Positions 31,364 through 40,242 of a stretch of DNA of 64,000 nt are shown here, in pieces. The translations under genes were made by a program, and so were the position numbers. This stretch comes from Haemophilus sp. C1 (GTDB lineage Bacteria > Pseudomonadota > Gammaproteobacteria > Enterobacterales > Pasteurellaceae). A model generated the notes under the pieces. It searched no databases and had not been told where the DNA came from. It saw nothing but the letters and a program-made list of their open reading frames with translations. The DNA lies in contig NZ_LDVZ01000010.1 in assembly GCF_001276515.1 (NCBI RefSeq), forward strand, positions 1 through 64,000, given 5' to 3'. Numbering within the stretch: the stretch's first letter is position 1; the number at the start of each line of letters is the position of its first letter.

Positions 31364-31389
31364 CTTTGTGCAACTGCTACATAATACCG
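31364..31389 (-). repeat. Right terminal inverted repeat (26 bp)
   Basis: It begins CTTTGTGCAACTGCTAC and is the perfect reverse complement of 25077-25102. The direct repeat AAAACTCA follows at once. Confidence 0.9.
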
Positions 31390-31397
31390 AAAACTCA
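31390..31397 (+). repeat. 8-bp target-site duplication, right copy
   Basis: AAAACTCA is identical to 25069-25076 and immediately outside the right inverted repeat. Confidence 0.85.
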
Positions 31398-31407
31398 ACG
31401 AATTTCA

Positions 31408-31417
31408 ACCGCACTTT
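31408..31417 (+). other. Right half of the split USS hairpin
   Basis: ACCGCACTTT followed by TCTCATTTTT is the inverted partner of AAAGTGCGGT at 25058-25067, now more than 6 kb away. Originally the pair probably terminated dolP. Confidence 0.7.
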
Positions 31418-31538
31418 TCTCATTTTTACAAGTAAAAATTTGATTTTTTTGCTCTTCGAAAAAACTGTTTATTTTTAAATAAGTTACCTATTGTCAATAA
31501 TTCAAGTAAAAAATTTATTGCTTGATCTCGTTCTTAAA

Positions 31539-31554
31539 ACACATTACCTTGTGC
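31539..31554 (+). promoter_or_regulatory. NrdR box 1 upstream of nrdA
   Basis: ACACATTACCTTGTGC is an imperfect copy of the NrdR consensus (roughly acaCwAtATaTwGtgt). It lies exactly 31 bp, three helical turns, upstream of box 2, the usual spacing of paired NrdR boxes. Confidence 0.72.
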
Positions 31555-31569
31555 ATGATTTCATTACAA

Positions 31570-31585
31570 ACACTATATATTGTGT
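31570..31585 (+). promoter_or_regulatory. NrdR box 2 upstream of nrdA
   Basis: ACACTATATATTGTGT is a near-perfect NrdR box about 30 bp before the nrdA start. NrdR is the ATP/dATP-sensing repressor of ribonucleotide reductase genes. The TATATAT core may also serve as the -10 region, so binding would block the promoter. Confidence 0.85.
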
Positions 31586-31616
31586 TTAACATCTCCATAA
31601 TAACAAGGGTCGTACA

Positions 31617-33887
31617 ATGAATAAAAGCTTAATGGTAACCAAGCGTGATGGCACGCAGGAACAAATCAATCTTGATAAAATCCACCGTGTTATTACATGG
31701 GCAGCAGAAGGTCTAGACAATGTATCTGTTTCCCAAGTTGAGCTTCGCTCACACATTCAATTTTATGAAGGCATTCGTACTTCAGACATTCACGAAACCA
31801 TTATTAAAGCAGCCGCAGATTTAATCAGCAAAGATACGCCTGATTATCAATTTTTAGCGGCTCGCTTAGCAATTTTCCATTTACGTAAAAAAGCCTACGG
31901 TCATTTTGATCCCCCTCGTTTGTACGATCACGTCAAAAAATTAGTACGCATGGGTAAATACGATCATGCCTTATTGGATGATTATACCCGTGAAGAATGG
32001 GACACAATGGACGGATTCATCGACCATTGGCGTGATATGACGTTCTCTTATGCTGCCGTGAAACAATTAGAAGGTAAGTATTTAGTTCAAAACCGTGTGA
32101 CGGGAGAAATCTACGAGTCTGCACAATTCCTCTATTTACTGGTTGCCGCTAGTTTATTCTCTAAATATCCAAAAGAAACCCGCTTGGATTATATAAAACG
32201 TTTCTACGATGCAACATCCACCTTCAAAATTTCCTTACCAACGCCAATTATGGCGGGAGTTCGCACACCAACTCGTCAGTTCAGCTCTTGCGTATTAATT
32301 GAATGTGATGACAGCTTAGATTCAATCAATGCAACCGCATCCGCTATTGTGAAATATGTTTCACAACGCGCGGGAATTGGCATTAATGCAGGTGCAATTC
32401 GTGCATTAGGTAGTGAGATTCGTGGCGGTGAAGCATTCCATACGGGTTGTATTCCATTCTATAAATATTTCCAAACTGCAGTGAAATCTTGCTCACAGGG
32501 TGGCGTTCGTGGCGGTGCTGCGACACTTTATTACCCTATTTGGCACTTAGAAGCGGAAAGCTTGCTTGTGTTAAAAAATAACCGTGGTGTGGAAGACAAC
32601 CGTGTTCGTCATATGGATTATGGCGTCCAATTAAACAAATTAATGTATCAACGTTTAATTAAAGGTAGCGAGATTACTTTATTCAGTCCATCAGATGTAC
32701 CAGGACTTTATGAAGCATTCTTTGCGGATCAAGATAAATTTGAAGAACTCTACGTAAAATACGAACAAGATCCAACCATCCGCAAACGTACTGTCAAAGC
32801 CGTTGAGATTTTCTCTTTATTAATGCAAGAACGTGCATCAACGGGCCGTATCTACATTCAAAACGTAGACCACTGTAATACTCACTCTCCTTTTGATCCA
32901 CAAGTAGCACCGGTTCGCCAATCTAACTTATGTTTAGAAATCGCGTTACCAACAAAGCCGCTTGAGCACATTAATGATGAAAATGGAGAAATCGCACTTT
33001 GTACCCTTTCCGCATTTAACTTAGGTAAGATTGAAAACTTAGATGAATTAGAAGAACTTGCCGATCTTGCTGTGCGTTCACTTGATGCATTATTAGATTA
33101 TCAAGATTATCCTGTCGTGGCGGCAAAACGTAGTTCACTTGCTCGTCGTGCATTAGGTATCGGTGTAATTAACTATGCTTATTATCTTGCGAAGAATGGT
33201 GTTCGTTATTCTGATGGTTCAGCTAATGATTTAACTCACCGCACTTTTGAAGCTATTCAATATTATTTATTGAAAGCCTCTATGAACTTAGCAAAAGAAC
33301 AAGGTGCTTGTGAATACTTCAATGAAACTACTTATGCAAAAGGCATTTTACCTATTGATACTTATAAGAAAGATTTAGATGCCTTAACACAAGAGCCATT
33401 ACATTATGATTGGGAAAGCTTGCGTAAAGATATTCAAGAATTTGGTTTACGTAACTCAACACTAACCGCCTTAATGCCATCGGAAACATCATCGCAAATT
33501 TCCAATGCGACTAATGGTATTGAACCACCGCGTGGTCATGTAAGTATTAAAGCGTCAAAAGATGGCATCCTAAAACAAGTTGTACCTGAATACGAAAACT
33601 TAAGCGACAACTACGAATTACTTTGGGATATCCCAAGCAATGACGGCTACTTACACCTAGTTGGTATTATGCAAAAATTCGTAGACCAAGCGATCTCCGC
33701 CAACACCAACTACGATCCAAAACGTTTTGAAGACGGTAAAGTGCCAATGAAAGTGTTGTTAAAAGATCTTTTAACCGCTTATAAATATGGCTTAAAAACC
33801 CTTTACTATCAAAACACCCGTGACGGTGCCGAAGATGCTCAAGAAGATCTTGATGACGGCTGTGCTGGTGGGGCTTGTAAGATTTAA
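31617..33887 (+). CDS. nrdA: Ribonucleoside-diphosphate reductase class Ia, alpha subunit
   Basis: NrdA reduces ribonucleoside diphosphates to deoxy forms. The 756-residue protein begins with an ATP-cone (SLMVTKRDGTQEQINLDKIH). It has the catalytic cysteines in FSSCVLIECDD (about residue 225) and SNLCLEIALPT, and the C-terminal redox pair in DDGCAGGACKI. Two NrdR boxes stand upstream. nrdB follows after a 101-bp spacer filled by a repeat element, so the two are probably one operon. Confidence 0.97.
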   Translation: MNKSLMVTKRDGTQEQINLDKIHRVITWAAEGLDNVSVSQVELRSHIQFYEGIRTSDIHETIIKAAADLISKDTPDYQFLAARLAIFHLRKKAYGHFDPPRLYDHVKKLVRMGKYDHALLDDYTREEWDTMDGFIDHWRDMTFSYAAVKQLEGKYLVQNRVTGEIYESAQFLYLLVAASLFSKYPKETRLDYIKRFYDATSTFKISLPTPIMAGVRTPTRQFSSCVLIECDDSLDSINATASAIVKYVSQRAGIGINAGAIRALGSEIRGGEAFHTGCIPFYKYFQTAVKSCSQGGVRGGAATLYYPIWHLEAESLLVLKNNRGVEDNRVRHMDYGVQLNKLMYQRLIKGSEITLFSPSDVPGLYEAFFADQDKFEELYVKYEQDPTIRKRTVKAVEIFSLLMQERASTGRIYIQNVDHCNTHSPFDPQVAPVRQSNLCLEIALPTKPLEHINDENGEIALCTLSAFNLGKIENLDELEELADLAVRSLDALLDYQDYPVVAAKRSSLARRALGIGVINYAYYLAKNGVRYSDGSANDLTHRTFEAIQYYLLKASMNLAKEQGACEYFNETTYAKGILPIDTYKKDLDALTQEPLHYDWESLRKDIQEFGLRNSTLTALMPSETSSQISNATNGIEPPRGHVSIKASKDGILKQVVPEYENLSDNYELLWDIPSNDGYLHLVGIMQKFVDQAISANTNYDPKRFEDGKVPMKVLLKDLLTAYKYGLKTLYYQNTRDGAEDAQEDLDDGCAGGACKI

Positions 33888-33910
33888 ATTAGACATTTCT
33901 TTCTATTCTT

Positions 33911-33973
33911 GTAGGGTGGGCTTTAGCCCACCAAAACTTTCTTATTAAAATGGTGGGCTAAAGCCCACCCTAC
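33911..33973. repeat. Inverted pair of 22-bp dyads between nrdA and nrdB
   Basis: Two dyads beginning GTAGGGTGGGC (33911-33932) and ending AGCCCACCCTAC (33952-33973) face each other across about 20 bases. Each is palindromic on its own and together they can form one long hairpin. The same dyad surrounds the fimbrial genes at 57-62.5 kb, where the central spacer is 41-42 bases and different. Confidence 0.88.
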
Positions 33974-33988
33974 GATATGGAGACAAAA

Positions 33989-35119
33989 ATGGCATACACC
34001 ACTTTCTCACAAAACAAAAACGACCAACTAAAAGAACCGATGTTCTTCGGTCAAAACGTTAACGTTGCCCGTTACGATCAACAAAAATATGAGACGTTTG
34101 AAAAACTCATTGAAAAACAACTTTCTTTCTTCTGGCGTCCAGAAGAAGTGGATGTGTCGCAAGACCGTATCGACTATGCCGCGTTACCTGAGCATGAAAA
34201 ACATATTTTCATCAGCAACTTAAAATATCAAACCTTGTTGGATTCTATTCAAGGTCGTAGCCCGAACGTGGCGTTGTTACCGTTGGTGTCGATTCCGGAA
34301 TTAGAAACTTGGATCGAGACTTGGACATTCTCTGAAACCATCCACTCTCGTTCTTACACGCACATTATTCGTAACATTGTGAACGATCCATCTATCGTAT
34401 TTGATGACATCGTGACTAACGAAGAAATAATTAAACGTGCGCGCGACATTTCTTCTTACTACGACGATTTAATCCGCGATAGCCAACTTTACAGCCTATA
34501 TGGCGAAGGTACTTACACAGTAGATGGTAAAGAATGCGTTGTGACATTACGTAATTTGAAAAAACAACTTTACCTTTGCTTGATGAGTGTAAATGCACTT
34601 GAAGCGATTCGTTTCTATGTATCCTTCGCTTGCTCATTTGCCTTTGCAGAACGTCAATTAATGGAAGGTAATGCGAAAATCATTAAATTTATCGCACGTG
34701 ATGAAGCCCTACACTTAACTGGTACGCAGCACATTTTAAACATCATGGCAGCAGGTCAAGACGATCCTGAAATGGCAGAAATTGCAGAAGAATGTAAACA
34801 AGAAGCCTACGATTTATTCTTAGCTGCTGCAGAGCAAGAAAAAGAATGGGCTGATTATTTGTTCAAAGACGGTTCAATGATTGGTTTGAACAAAGACATT
34901 TTGGTGCAATATGTGGAATATATCACTAATATCCGTATGCAAGCTGTTGGTCTTCCATTGCCATTTGGTGCACGTTCTAATCCAATTCCATGGATTAACG
35001 CATGGCTTGTTTCTGACAACGTACAAGTAGCACCACAAGAAGTGGAAGTGAGTTCTTACCTTGTAGGTCAAATTGACTCAAAAGTTGATACGAATGATTT
35101 TGGGGATTTCGATCTCTAA
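33989..35119 (+). CDS. nrdB: Ribonucleoside-diphosphate reductase class Ia, beta subunit
   Basis: NrdB houses the diiron-tyrosyl radical. The 376-residue protein closely follows E. coli NrdB, with the iron ligands and radical tyrosine in [16 protein letters not shown] (tyrosine about residue 122) and further ligands in FVSFACSF-type helices and [12 protein letters not shown]. It ends [16 protein letters not shown], the tail that docks on NrdA. The start at MAYTTFSQ, preceded by GGAGAC, is chosen over an ATG four codons upstream because it matches the family. Confidence 0.96.
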   Translation: MAYTTFSQNKNDQLKEPMFFGQNVNVARYDQQKYETFEKLIEKQLSFFWRPEEVDVSQDRIDYAALPEHEKHIFISNLKYQTLLDSIQGRSPNVALLPLVSIPELETWIETWTFSETIHSRSYTHIIRNIVNDPSIVFDDIVTNEEIIKRARDISSYYDDLIRDSQLYSLYGEGTYTVDGKECVVTLRNLKKQLYLCLMSVNALEAIRFYVSFACSFAFAERQLMEGNAKIIKFIARDEALHLTGTQHILNIMAAGQDDPEMAEIAEECKQEAYDLFLAAAEQEKEWADYLFKDGSMIGLNKDILVQYVEYITNIRMQAVGLPLPFGARSNPIPWINAWLVSDNVQVAPQEVEVSSYLVGQIDSKVDTNDFGDFDL

Positions 35120-35138
35120 TTAAAAACACACAAGAAAA

Positions 35139-35188
35139 TAACCGCACTTTTGAATATACTTTTTAAATATTTAAAGTGCGGTTAATTT
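35139..35188 (+). terminator. USS-pair terminator after nrdB
   Basis: TAACCGCACTTT / AAAGTGCGGTTA with a 22-base loop is followed by ATTTTTT. Both arms are uptake signals. Confidence 0.75.
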
Positions 35189-35200
35189 TTTGTTCATTTT

Positions 35201-35231
35201 AAAAGGCTTTCTAACGCAGAAAGCCTTTTAT
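35201..35231 (-). terminator. Terminator after sucB
   Basis: AAAAGGCTTTC / GAAAGCCTTTT with a short loop lies four bases past the sucB stop, with T-rich sequence on the minus strand. Confidence 0.75.
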
Positions 35232-35234
35232 TTC

Positions 35235-36464
35235 TTAGATTTCCAATAACAATCTTGTTGGATCTTCCAATAATTCTTTAATTGTCACTAAGAAACCAAC
35301 AGATTCACGACCGTCAATTAAACGATGATCGTAGGATAAAGCAAGATACATCATTGGGCGAATCACAACTTGACCATTAAGCGCAATCGGACGTTCTTTA
35401 ATTGCGTGCATCCCTAAAATTGCACTTTGTGGTGGATTGATAATTGGAGTAGACATAAGAGAACCAAACACACCGCCATTTGTAATGGTAAAATTGCCGC
35501 CAGTAAGATCTTCTACTGTCAATTTACCATCACGACCTTTTTCAGCTAATGCTTTAATTTGTTTTTCGATCTCTGCCATACTGAGCTTATCGCAATCGCG
35601 AAGCACTGGTGTGACTAATCCACGAGGAGTCGAAACCGCAATACTGATATCAAAATAGTTATGGTAAACAACATCATCGCCATCAATAGAAGCATTAACT
35701 TCAGGATAACGTTTTAATGCTTCCACAACTGCTTTGATATAAAAAGACATAAAGCCTAAACGGACACCATGCTGTTTTTCAAATTTTTCGCCGTAGGTTT
35801 TACGCAGAGTCATTATCGGCTGCATATCCACTTCATTGAAAGTAGTAAGCATTGCTGTACTATTTTTGGCTTCAAGTAAACGTTCAGCAATACGTTTACG
35901 CAAACGGGTCATTGGCACACGTTTTTCAGAACGCGTACTATAAGCTACCGTACTAATCGTATTTTGCTCAGTAGCAGCGTCTTGTTTCGCTTGCAATGCT
36001 TGTCGTTTTGCGATTTCACGTTCAATATCTTCGCGCGTTAAACGGCCACCCACGCCTGAACCTTGAATTTGATCTGCTTGTAAATCATGTTCTGCTAATA
36101 AACGACGAATTGCAGGGCCTTGATCCGCATTATGATTATGACTATTTTCAATCGCTGCATTTTGACGATCAGATGGTGTGGGTTCATTCGTTGCTTTTAA
36201 TGTCTCTGAACTCACATCCCCTTCTTGAGCCGTAGAAATTTTGCCTAGCAACTGTTTACTCACCACAGTTTCGCCCTCAGCTTGAACAACTTCTGCCAAC
36301 ACACCATCAGAAAGTGCGGGCACTTCTAGTACAACTTTATCCGTTTCAATTTCTACAATCACTTCATCACGTTTAACGGTATCACCTACTTTTTTATGCC
36401 AAGTAGCAACGGTTGCATCTGCAACTGATTCAGGTAGGTCTGGAACAAGAATTTCAATGGTCAT
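35235..36464 (-). CDS. sucB: Dihydrolipoyllysine succinyltransferase (E2 of 2-oxoglutarate dehydrogenase)
   Basis: SucB passes succinyl from lipoate to CoA. The 409-residue protein has one lipoyl domain with the lipoylated lysine in [12 protein letters not shown] (about residue 43) and an E1/E3-binding segment [20 protein letters not shown] near 115. The catalytic domain carries [16 protein letters not shown] near the end. It follows sucA after 118 bp containing a USS. E3 (lpd) and sucCD are not in this window. Confidence 0.96.
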   Translation of the reverse strand: MTIEILVPDLPESVADATVATWHKKVGDTVKRDEVIVEIETDKVVLEVPALSDGVLAEVVQAEGETVVSKQLLGKISTAQEGDVSSETLKATNEPTPSDRQNAAIENSHNHNADQGPAIRRLLAEHDLQADQIQGSGVGGRLTREDIEREIAKRQALQAKQDAATEQNTISTVAYSTRSEKRVPMTRLRKRIAERLLEAKNSTAMLTTFNEVDMQPIMTLRKTYGEKFEKQHGVRLGFMSFYIKAVVEALKRYPEVNASIDGDDVVYHNYFDISIAVSTPRGLVTPVLRDCDKLSMAEIEKQIKALAEKGRDGKLTVEDLTGGNFTITNGGVFGSLMSTPIINPPQSAILGMHAIKERPIALNGQVVIRPMMYLALSYDHRLIDGRESVGFLVTIKELLEDPTRLLLEI

Positions 36465-36582
36465 TTTATTTTTCCTTATTTCTTAGTGCAACTTATTGCA
36501 CTGAATTACTCTTTTACTTTTATCAAGGATGCAACACGTACACCTGTAAATTTATAAAAATATCTTAATTTTTAACCGCACT

Positions 36583-39390
36583 TTATAGGCTTAGAGCATC
36601 TTCCACTAACTGTTTTTGTTGTTTAGTGTGAAGCGACATATAACCCACAGCAGGCGAAGCTGAAGCTGGACGCCCTGCATATTTGAGTTTAACGGATTCT
36701 GGAATTGCTGATTCAAAATTATGTTTGCTGCAATACCAAGCCCCTTGGTTAAGTGGTTCTTCTTGGCACCATACATAATCCGAGACATGTACATAAGGCT
36801 CAAGCGCTTTCTTCACATCCTCATGCGGGAATGGATAAAGCTGCTCAATGCGGATAATCGCTACATCTTTCTGATTATTTGCACGACGTTGTTCAAGTAA
36901 ATCGTAATAAACTTTACCTGAACACATTACCACACGTTTTACATCTTTAGGATCAAGCTCGTCAATTTCTCCAATGACCGTTTGGAAAGCCCCATTAATC
37001 AGCTCATCTAAACTGGATACAGCCAATGGATGGCGTAACAACGATTTTGGAGAAATAGCAATCAATGGACGGCGCATTTTACGTAAAGATTGACGGCGCA
37101 ACATGTGATACACCTGTGCTGGCGTTGATGGCACGCAGACTTGCATATTTTGTTCAGCACAAAGTTGCAAATAACGTTCAAGACGTGCGGAAGAATGTTC
37201 TGGGCCTTGTCCCTCATAGCCATGAGGCAATAACATAACTAAACCACACATTCTGCCCCATTTTTGTTCGCCGGAGCTAATAAATTGGTCGATAACAATT
37301 TGTGCACCATTAGCAAAATCGCCAAATTGAGCTTCCCAAATGGTTAAAGTTTTTGGATCCGTTGTTGCATAGCCATATTCAAAAGCAAGTACGGACTCTT
37401 CTGAAAGTACAGAATCCCATACTTCAAAACGACCTTGGTTAGCATGTAGATGTGTCAATGGTACATACCCCGTACCATCATTTTGATTATGCACCACGGC
37501 ATGACGATGGAAAAAGGTTCCACGCCCTGCATCTTCACCTGATAAACGGACATTAACACCTTCATCAAGTAAGGTTGCATAAGCCATGGTTTCAGCCATA
37601 CCCCAGTCGAGCAATTTTTCGCCTTGATACATTGCTTTACGATCATTATAGATTTTTTCTACACGAGGATGCGCACGTAAACTTTCTGGATATTCACACA
37701 CACGTTTAGCAAGCGTTAAAAAACGTTCCTGTGAAAATTTGCTTTCATACGGTGCAGTCCAATCATAGTTGAGATATTGCAACCAATCCATTTTTGCCGT
37801 ATCCATTTCTCGCCATTCAGATACGACTCGATCACCATTATCTAGCGCATCGCGATAATCATTCGCCATCTCGGTGACTTGTTCTTCAGTCATCACGCCT
37901 TCTGAAACTAAGCGATCTGCATAAACTTTACGGGGTGTAGGATGTTTTTTGATGATGCTATACATCATTGGCTGAGTAGCTAATGGCTCATCAGCTTCAT
38001 TATGACCATGACGACGATAAGAAATCAAATCAATAAAAATATCTCGTTTGAATAAATTACGATATTCCACCGCCATACGCGCAGCAAAAGCAACCGCTTC
38101 AGGATCATCACCATTAACATGAATAATCGGCGCTTGAATCATTTTCGCAATATCGGTGCAATACTCTGTGGAACGCGTGTCATTCGGGTTAGATGTCGTA
38201 AAACCAATTTGGTTATTAATCACGATACGAATAGTTCCGCCCACACTGTAACCCCGAGCATTTGACATATTCAATGTTTCTTGAACAACGCCCTGCCCAG
38301 CTACAGCAGAATCACCATGTACTGTAATCGCTAAAACTTGACTACGCGTTGTATCATTAATGCGAGTCTGTCTTGAACGTACAGAGCCCACCACTACTGG
38401 GCTTACAATTTCCAAATGAGATGGGTTAAATGCCAAAGTTAAGTGAACTCGCTTATCATCCACTGCGAAATCAGAAGAAAAACCTTGATGATATTTCACA
38501 TCTCCCGTACGTTCACTCGAATGTTTACCCGCAAATTCATCAAATAAATCCTCAGGCTTTTTACCTAATACATTCACGAGCATATTCAAACGCCCACGGT
38601 GTGCCATTCCCATTACCACATCATTTACCCCTTGGCGACTGGCATGACGGATAATTTCTTTCATTAATGGAATAAATGCATCACTTCCTTCTAAGGAAAA
38701 GCGTTTCGCCCCTGGGAATTTTGCACCGAGATAACGTTCTAAACCGTCTGCAGCGGTAAGTTCACGAAGAAAATTAACACGTTCTTCAGATGTAAAAATC
38801 GGTTTATCTAACACACTTTCCATTTTGCTCTGAAGCCAAGTTTTCTGTGCCATATCTTGCACATGCATAAACTCTAAGCCAATTGAGCCACAATATGTCT
38901 CTTTCAACATTTGAGCTAACTCACCAAGCTTAATAGTATCGCGTTTGTAAACGTAATGATTAATATTGAAGGTTTCGTTGAGATCTTGTTCAGTAAAACC
39001 GTGATGACGATAATCTAATTCAGGGACGGAAGATACTTTCCAACGATAATAATTGAGGGGATCGAGATTAGCCTCTAAATGGCCACGAAAACGATAGGCA
39101 TTGATAAATTGTAGAACTTTCACCAATTTTGCACCGGCAGCAGGATCTATCACTGTCACTGCTTCATTATGATTTTCTCGCGCTAAACGACGAAAATAAT
39201 CTCGCACTGGTGTATGAGGCTGTTCAAGTGCGGTTATTTTTGGTAAAGAATCAAAAGTGGCTCGCCAGCTTTCCTCTACCGACTGCGGATCACTCAAATA
39301 GCTTTCATAAAGTTCTTCTATATAAGATTGATTTGCACCGCCTAACGCTGTACTGGCTAACCAATCATCAAATGCCTTGTTTTGCTGCAT
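36583..39390 (-). CDS. sucA: 2-oxoglutarate dehydrogenase E1 component
   Basis: SucA decarboxylates 2-oxoglutarate with thiamine diphosphate. The 935-residue protein has the conserved HRGRLNMLVNV (about residue 260) and the TPP region HGDSAVAGQGVVQETLNMS with INNQIGFTTSNP near 390. EAQFGDFANGAQIVIDQF and LLPHGYEGQGPEHSSAR follow. It is the first gene of a sucA-sucB unit feeding the dapD substrate succinyl-CoA. Confidence 0.97.
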   Translation of the reverse strand: MQQNKAFDDWLASTALGGANQSYIEELYESYLSDPQSVEESWRATFDSLPKITALEQPHTPVRDYFRRLARENHNEAVTVIDPAAGAKLVKVLQFINAYRFRGHLEANLDPLNYYRWKVSSVPELDYRHHGFTEQDLNETFNINHYVYKRDTIKLGELAQMLKETYCGSIGLEFMHVQDMAQKTWLQSKMESVLDKPIFTSEERVNFLRELTAADGLERYLGAKFPGAKRFSLEGSDAFIPLMKEIIRHASRQGVNDVVMGMAHRGRLNMLVNVLGKKPEDLFDEFAGKHSSERTGDVKYHQGFSSDFAVDDKRVHLTLAFNPSHLEIVSPVVVGSVRSRQTRINDTTRSQVLAITVHGDSAVAGQGVVQETLNMSNARGYSVGGTIRIVINNQIGFTTSNPNDTRSTEYCTDIAKMIQAPIIHVNGDDPEAVAFAARMAVEYRNLFKRDIFIDLISYRRHGHNEADEPLATQPMMYSIIKKHPTPRKVYADRLVSEGVMTEEQVTEMANDYRDALDNGDRVVSEWREMDTAKMDWLQYLNYDWTAPYESKFSQERFLTLAKRVCEYPESLRAHPRVEKIYNDRKAMYQGEKLLDWGMAETMAYATLLDEGVNVRLSGEDAGRGTFFHRHAVVHNQNDGTGYVPLTHLHANQGRFEVWDSVLSEESVLAFEYGYATTDPKTLTIWEAQFGDFANGAQIVIDQFISSGEQKWGRMCGLVMLLPHGYEGQGPEHSSARLERYLQLCAEQNMQVCVPSTPAQVYHMLRRQSLRKMRRPLIAISPKSLLRHPLAVSSLDELINGAFQTVIGEIDELDPKDVKRVVMCSGKVYYDLLEQRRANNQKDVAIIRIEQLYPFPHEDVKKALEPYVHVSDYVWCQEEPLNQGAWYCSKHNFESAIPESVKLKYAGRPASASPAVGYMSLHTKQQKQLVEDALSL

Positions 39391-39536
39391 AATTACCTCT
39401 TTATTATGATTATTTGGAACGATATTTTTCGCTCCATTTTTTATGCATTATACATAGGATTGAAAAGGAAATAAGCCTCTTATAATAAATTGTTACAGAT
39501 TTGTGATCTGATTCAAACTATTTCCTTTTTCAGATA

Positions 39537-39568
39537 AAAAGAGCCGATAAAAAATCAGCTCTTTTAAA
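39537..39568 (-). terminator. Terminator after gloC
   Basis: AAAAGAGC / GCTCTTTT around a 13-base loop; the minus strand continues T-rich. It lies about 30 bases after the gloC stop and ends the leftward envelope gene run before sucA. Confidence 0.6.
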
Positions 39569-39594
39569 AAATAAGAATAAGATTCACCGCACTT

Positions 39595-40227
39595 TTAACA
39601 ATTTAAAAATGGGTTTGTCTGTTTTTCTCGACCAATGGTTGTATAAGGTCCATGCCCAGCAATAATAATAAGATCGTCATTCAATGGTAATAGTTTTGTT
39701 CGAATTGAAGAAATCAATGTTTCATAGTCGCCACGAGGAAAATCGGTGCGACCAATGCCACCTTGAAATAATACATCGCCTGTAAATGCCACTTTTTTCT
39801 CATGTTCAATAAAACCAATATGCCCTGGTGTATGCCCTGGTAAATGTAAAATCTCGAAATTAAAGCCATCTAATTTTAAAATTTCACCTTCTTGATTAAA
39901 CCAACGATCAGGTAAAAAGGCTTCTATATTTGGTAAACCAAAACGTTGCGCTTGTTCAGGTAAACTCTCAAATAAAAATTTATCTTCTTCATGAGAGCCC
40001 CAAATTTCAACGCCAAAATGTTGTTTTAACTGCATCGCTGCGCCAACATGATCTAAATGACCATGGGTAAGTAAAATCACTTTAAGATTTAAATCCAGTT
40101 CTTCAATACGTTGAATTAGGCGTTCGGCTTCACCGCCAGGGTCAATAATTGCGGCATTTTTTTCATCATCCCAAATCAAAGAACAATTTTGTTGAAATGC
40201 GGTAACGGGGATAATTTCGATATTCAT
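39595..40227 (-). CDS. gloC: Hydroxyacylglutathione hydrolase-like metallo-beta-lactamase protein GloC
   Basis: The 210-residue protein has the metallo-beta-lactamase metal motif LLTHGHLDHVGA (about residue 53), LHLPGHTPGHIGF near 130 and GDVLFQGGIGRTDFP near 150. Its start, MNIEIIPVTAFQQNCSLIW, closely follows E. coli YcbL/GloC, a type II glyoxalase without the extra C-terminal domain of GloB. GGAGC precedes the ATG. It lies 15 bp after the TatD-like gene, so the two are co-transcribed. Confidence 0.9.
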   Translation of the reverse strand: MNIEIIPVTAFQQNCSLIWDDEKNAAIIDPGGEAERLIQRIEELDLNLKVILLTHGHLDHVGAAMQLKQHFGVEIWGSHEEDKFLFESLPEQAQRFGLPNIEAFLPDRWFNQEGEILKLDGFNFEILHLPGHTPGHIGFIEHEKKVAFTGDVLFQGGIGRTDFPRGDYETLISSIRTKLLPLNDDLIIIAGHGPYTTIGREKQTNPFLNC

Positions 40228-40242
40228 TTTTGCTCCTTATAA

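Larger units (their letters stand above)
25077..31389. mobile_element. IS1595-family transposon carrying a type II restriction-modification system
   Basis: This 6313-bp unit is bounded by perfect 26-bp terminal inverted repeats and an 8-bp direct repeat, so it moved as one piece. Contents in order: a coiled-coil/winged-helix gene, a second such gene facing it, an IS1595/ISXO2-type transposase, an HTH regulator, a DNA methyltransferase, a restriction endonuclease, a C-type controller and a second, decayed transposase. It has no complete uptake signal sequence in 6.3 kb. Passenger genes are known in the IS1595 family. A composite transposon made from two related elements is the alternative, but I found no internal copies of the inverted repeats. 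Confidence 0.83.

Noticed and set aside
31201..31443. 80-codon frame at the right end of the transposon
   Set aside because: It runs through the inverted repeat and target duplication into the split terminator, so it is a by-product of the insertion.
33911..33973. CRISPR-like repeat pair
   Set aside because: Only two facing dyads with one spacer and no cas genes anywhere in the window; it is an intergenic palindromic element.
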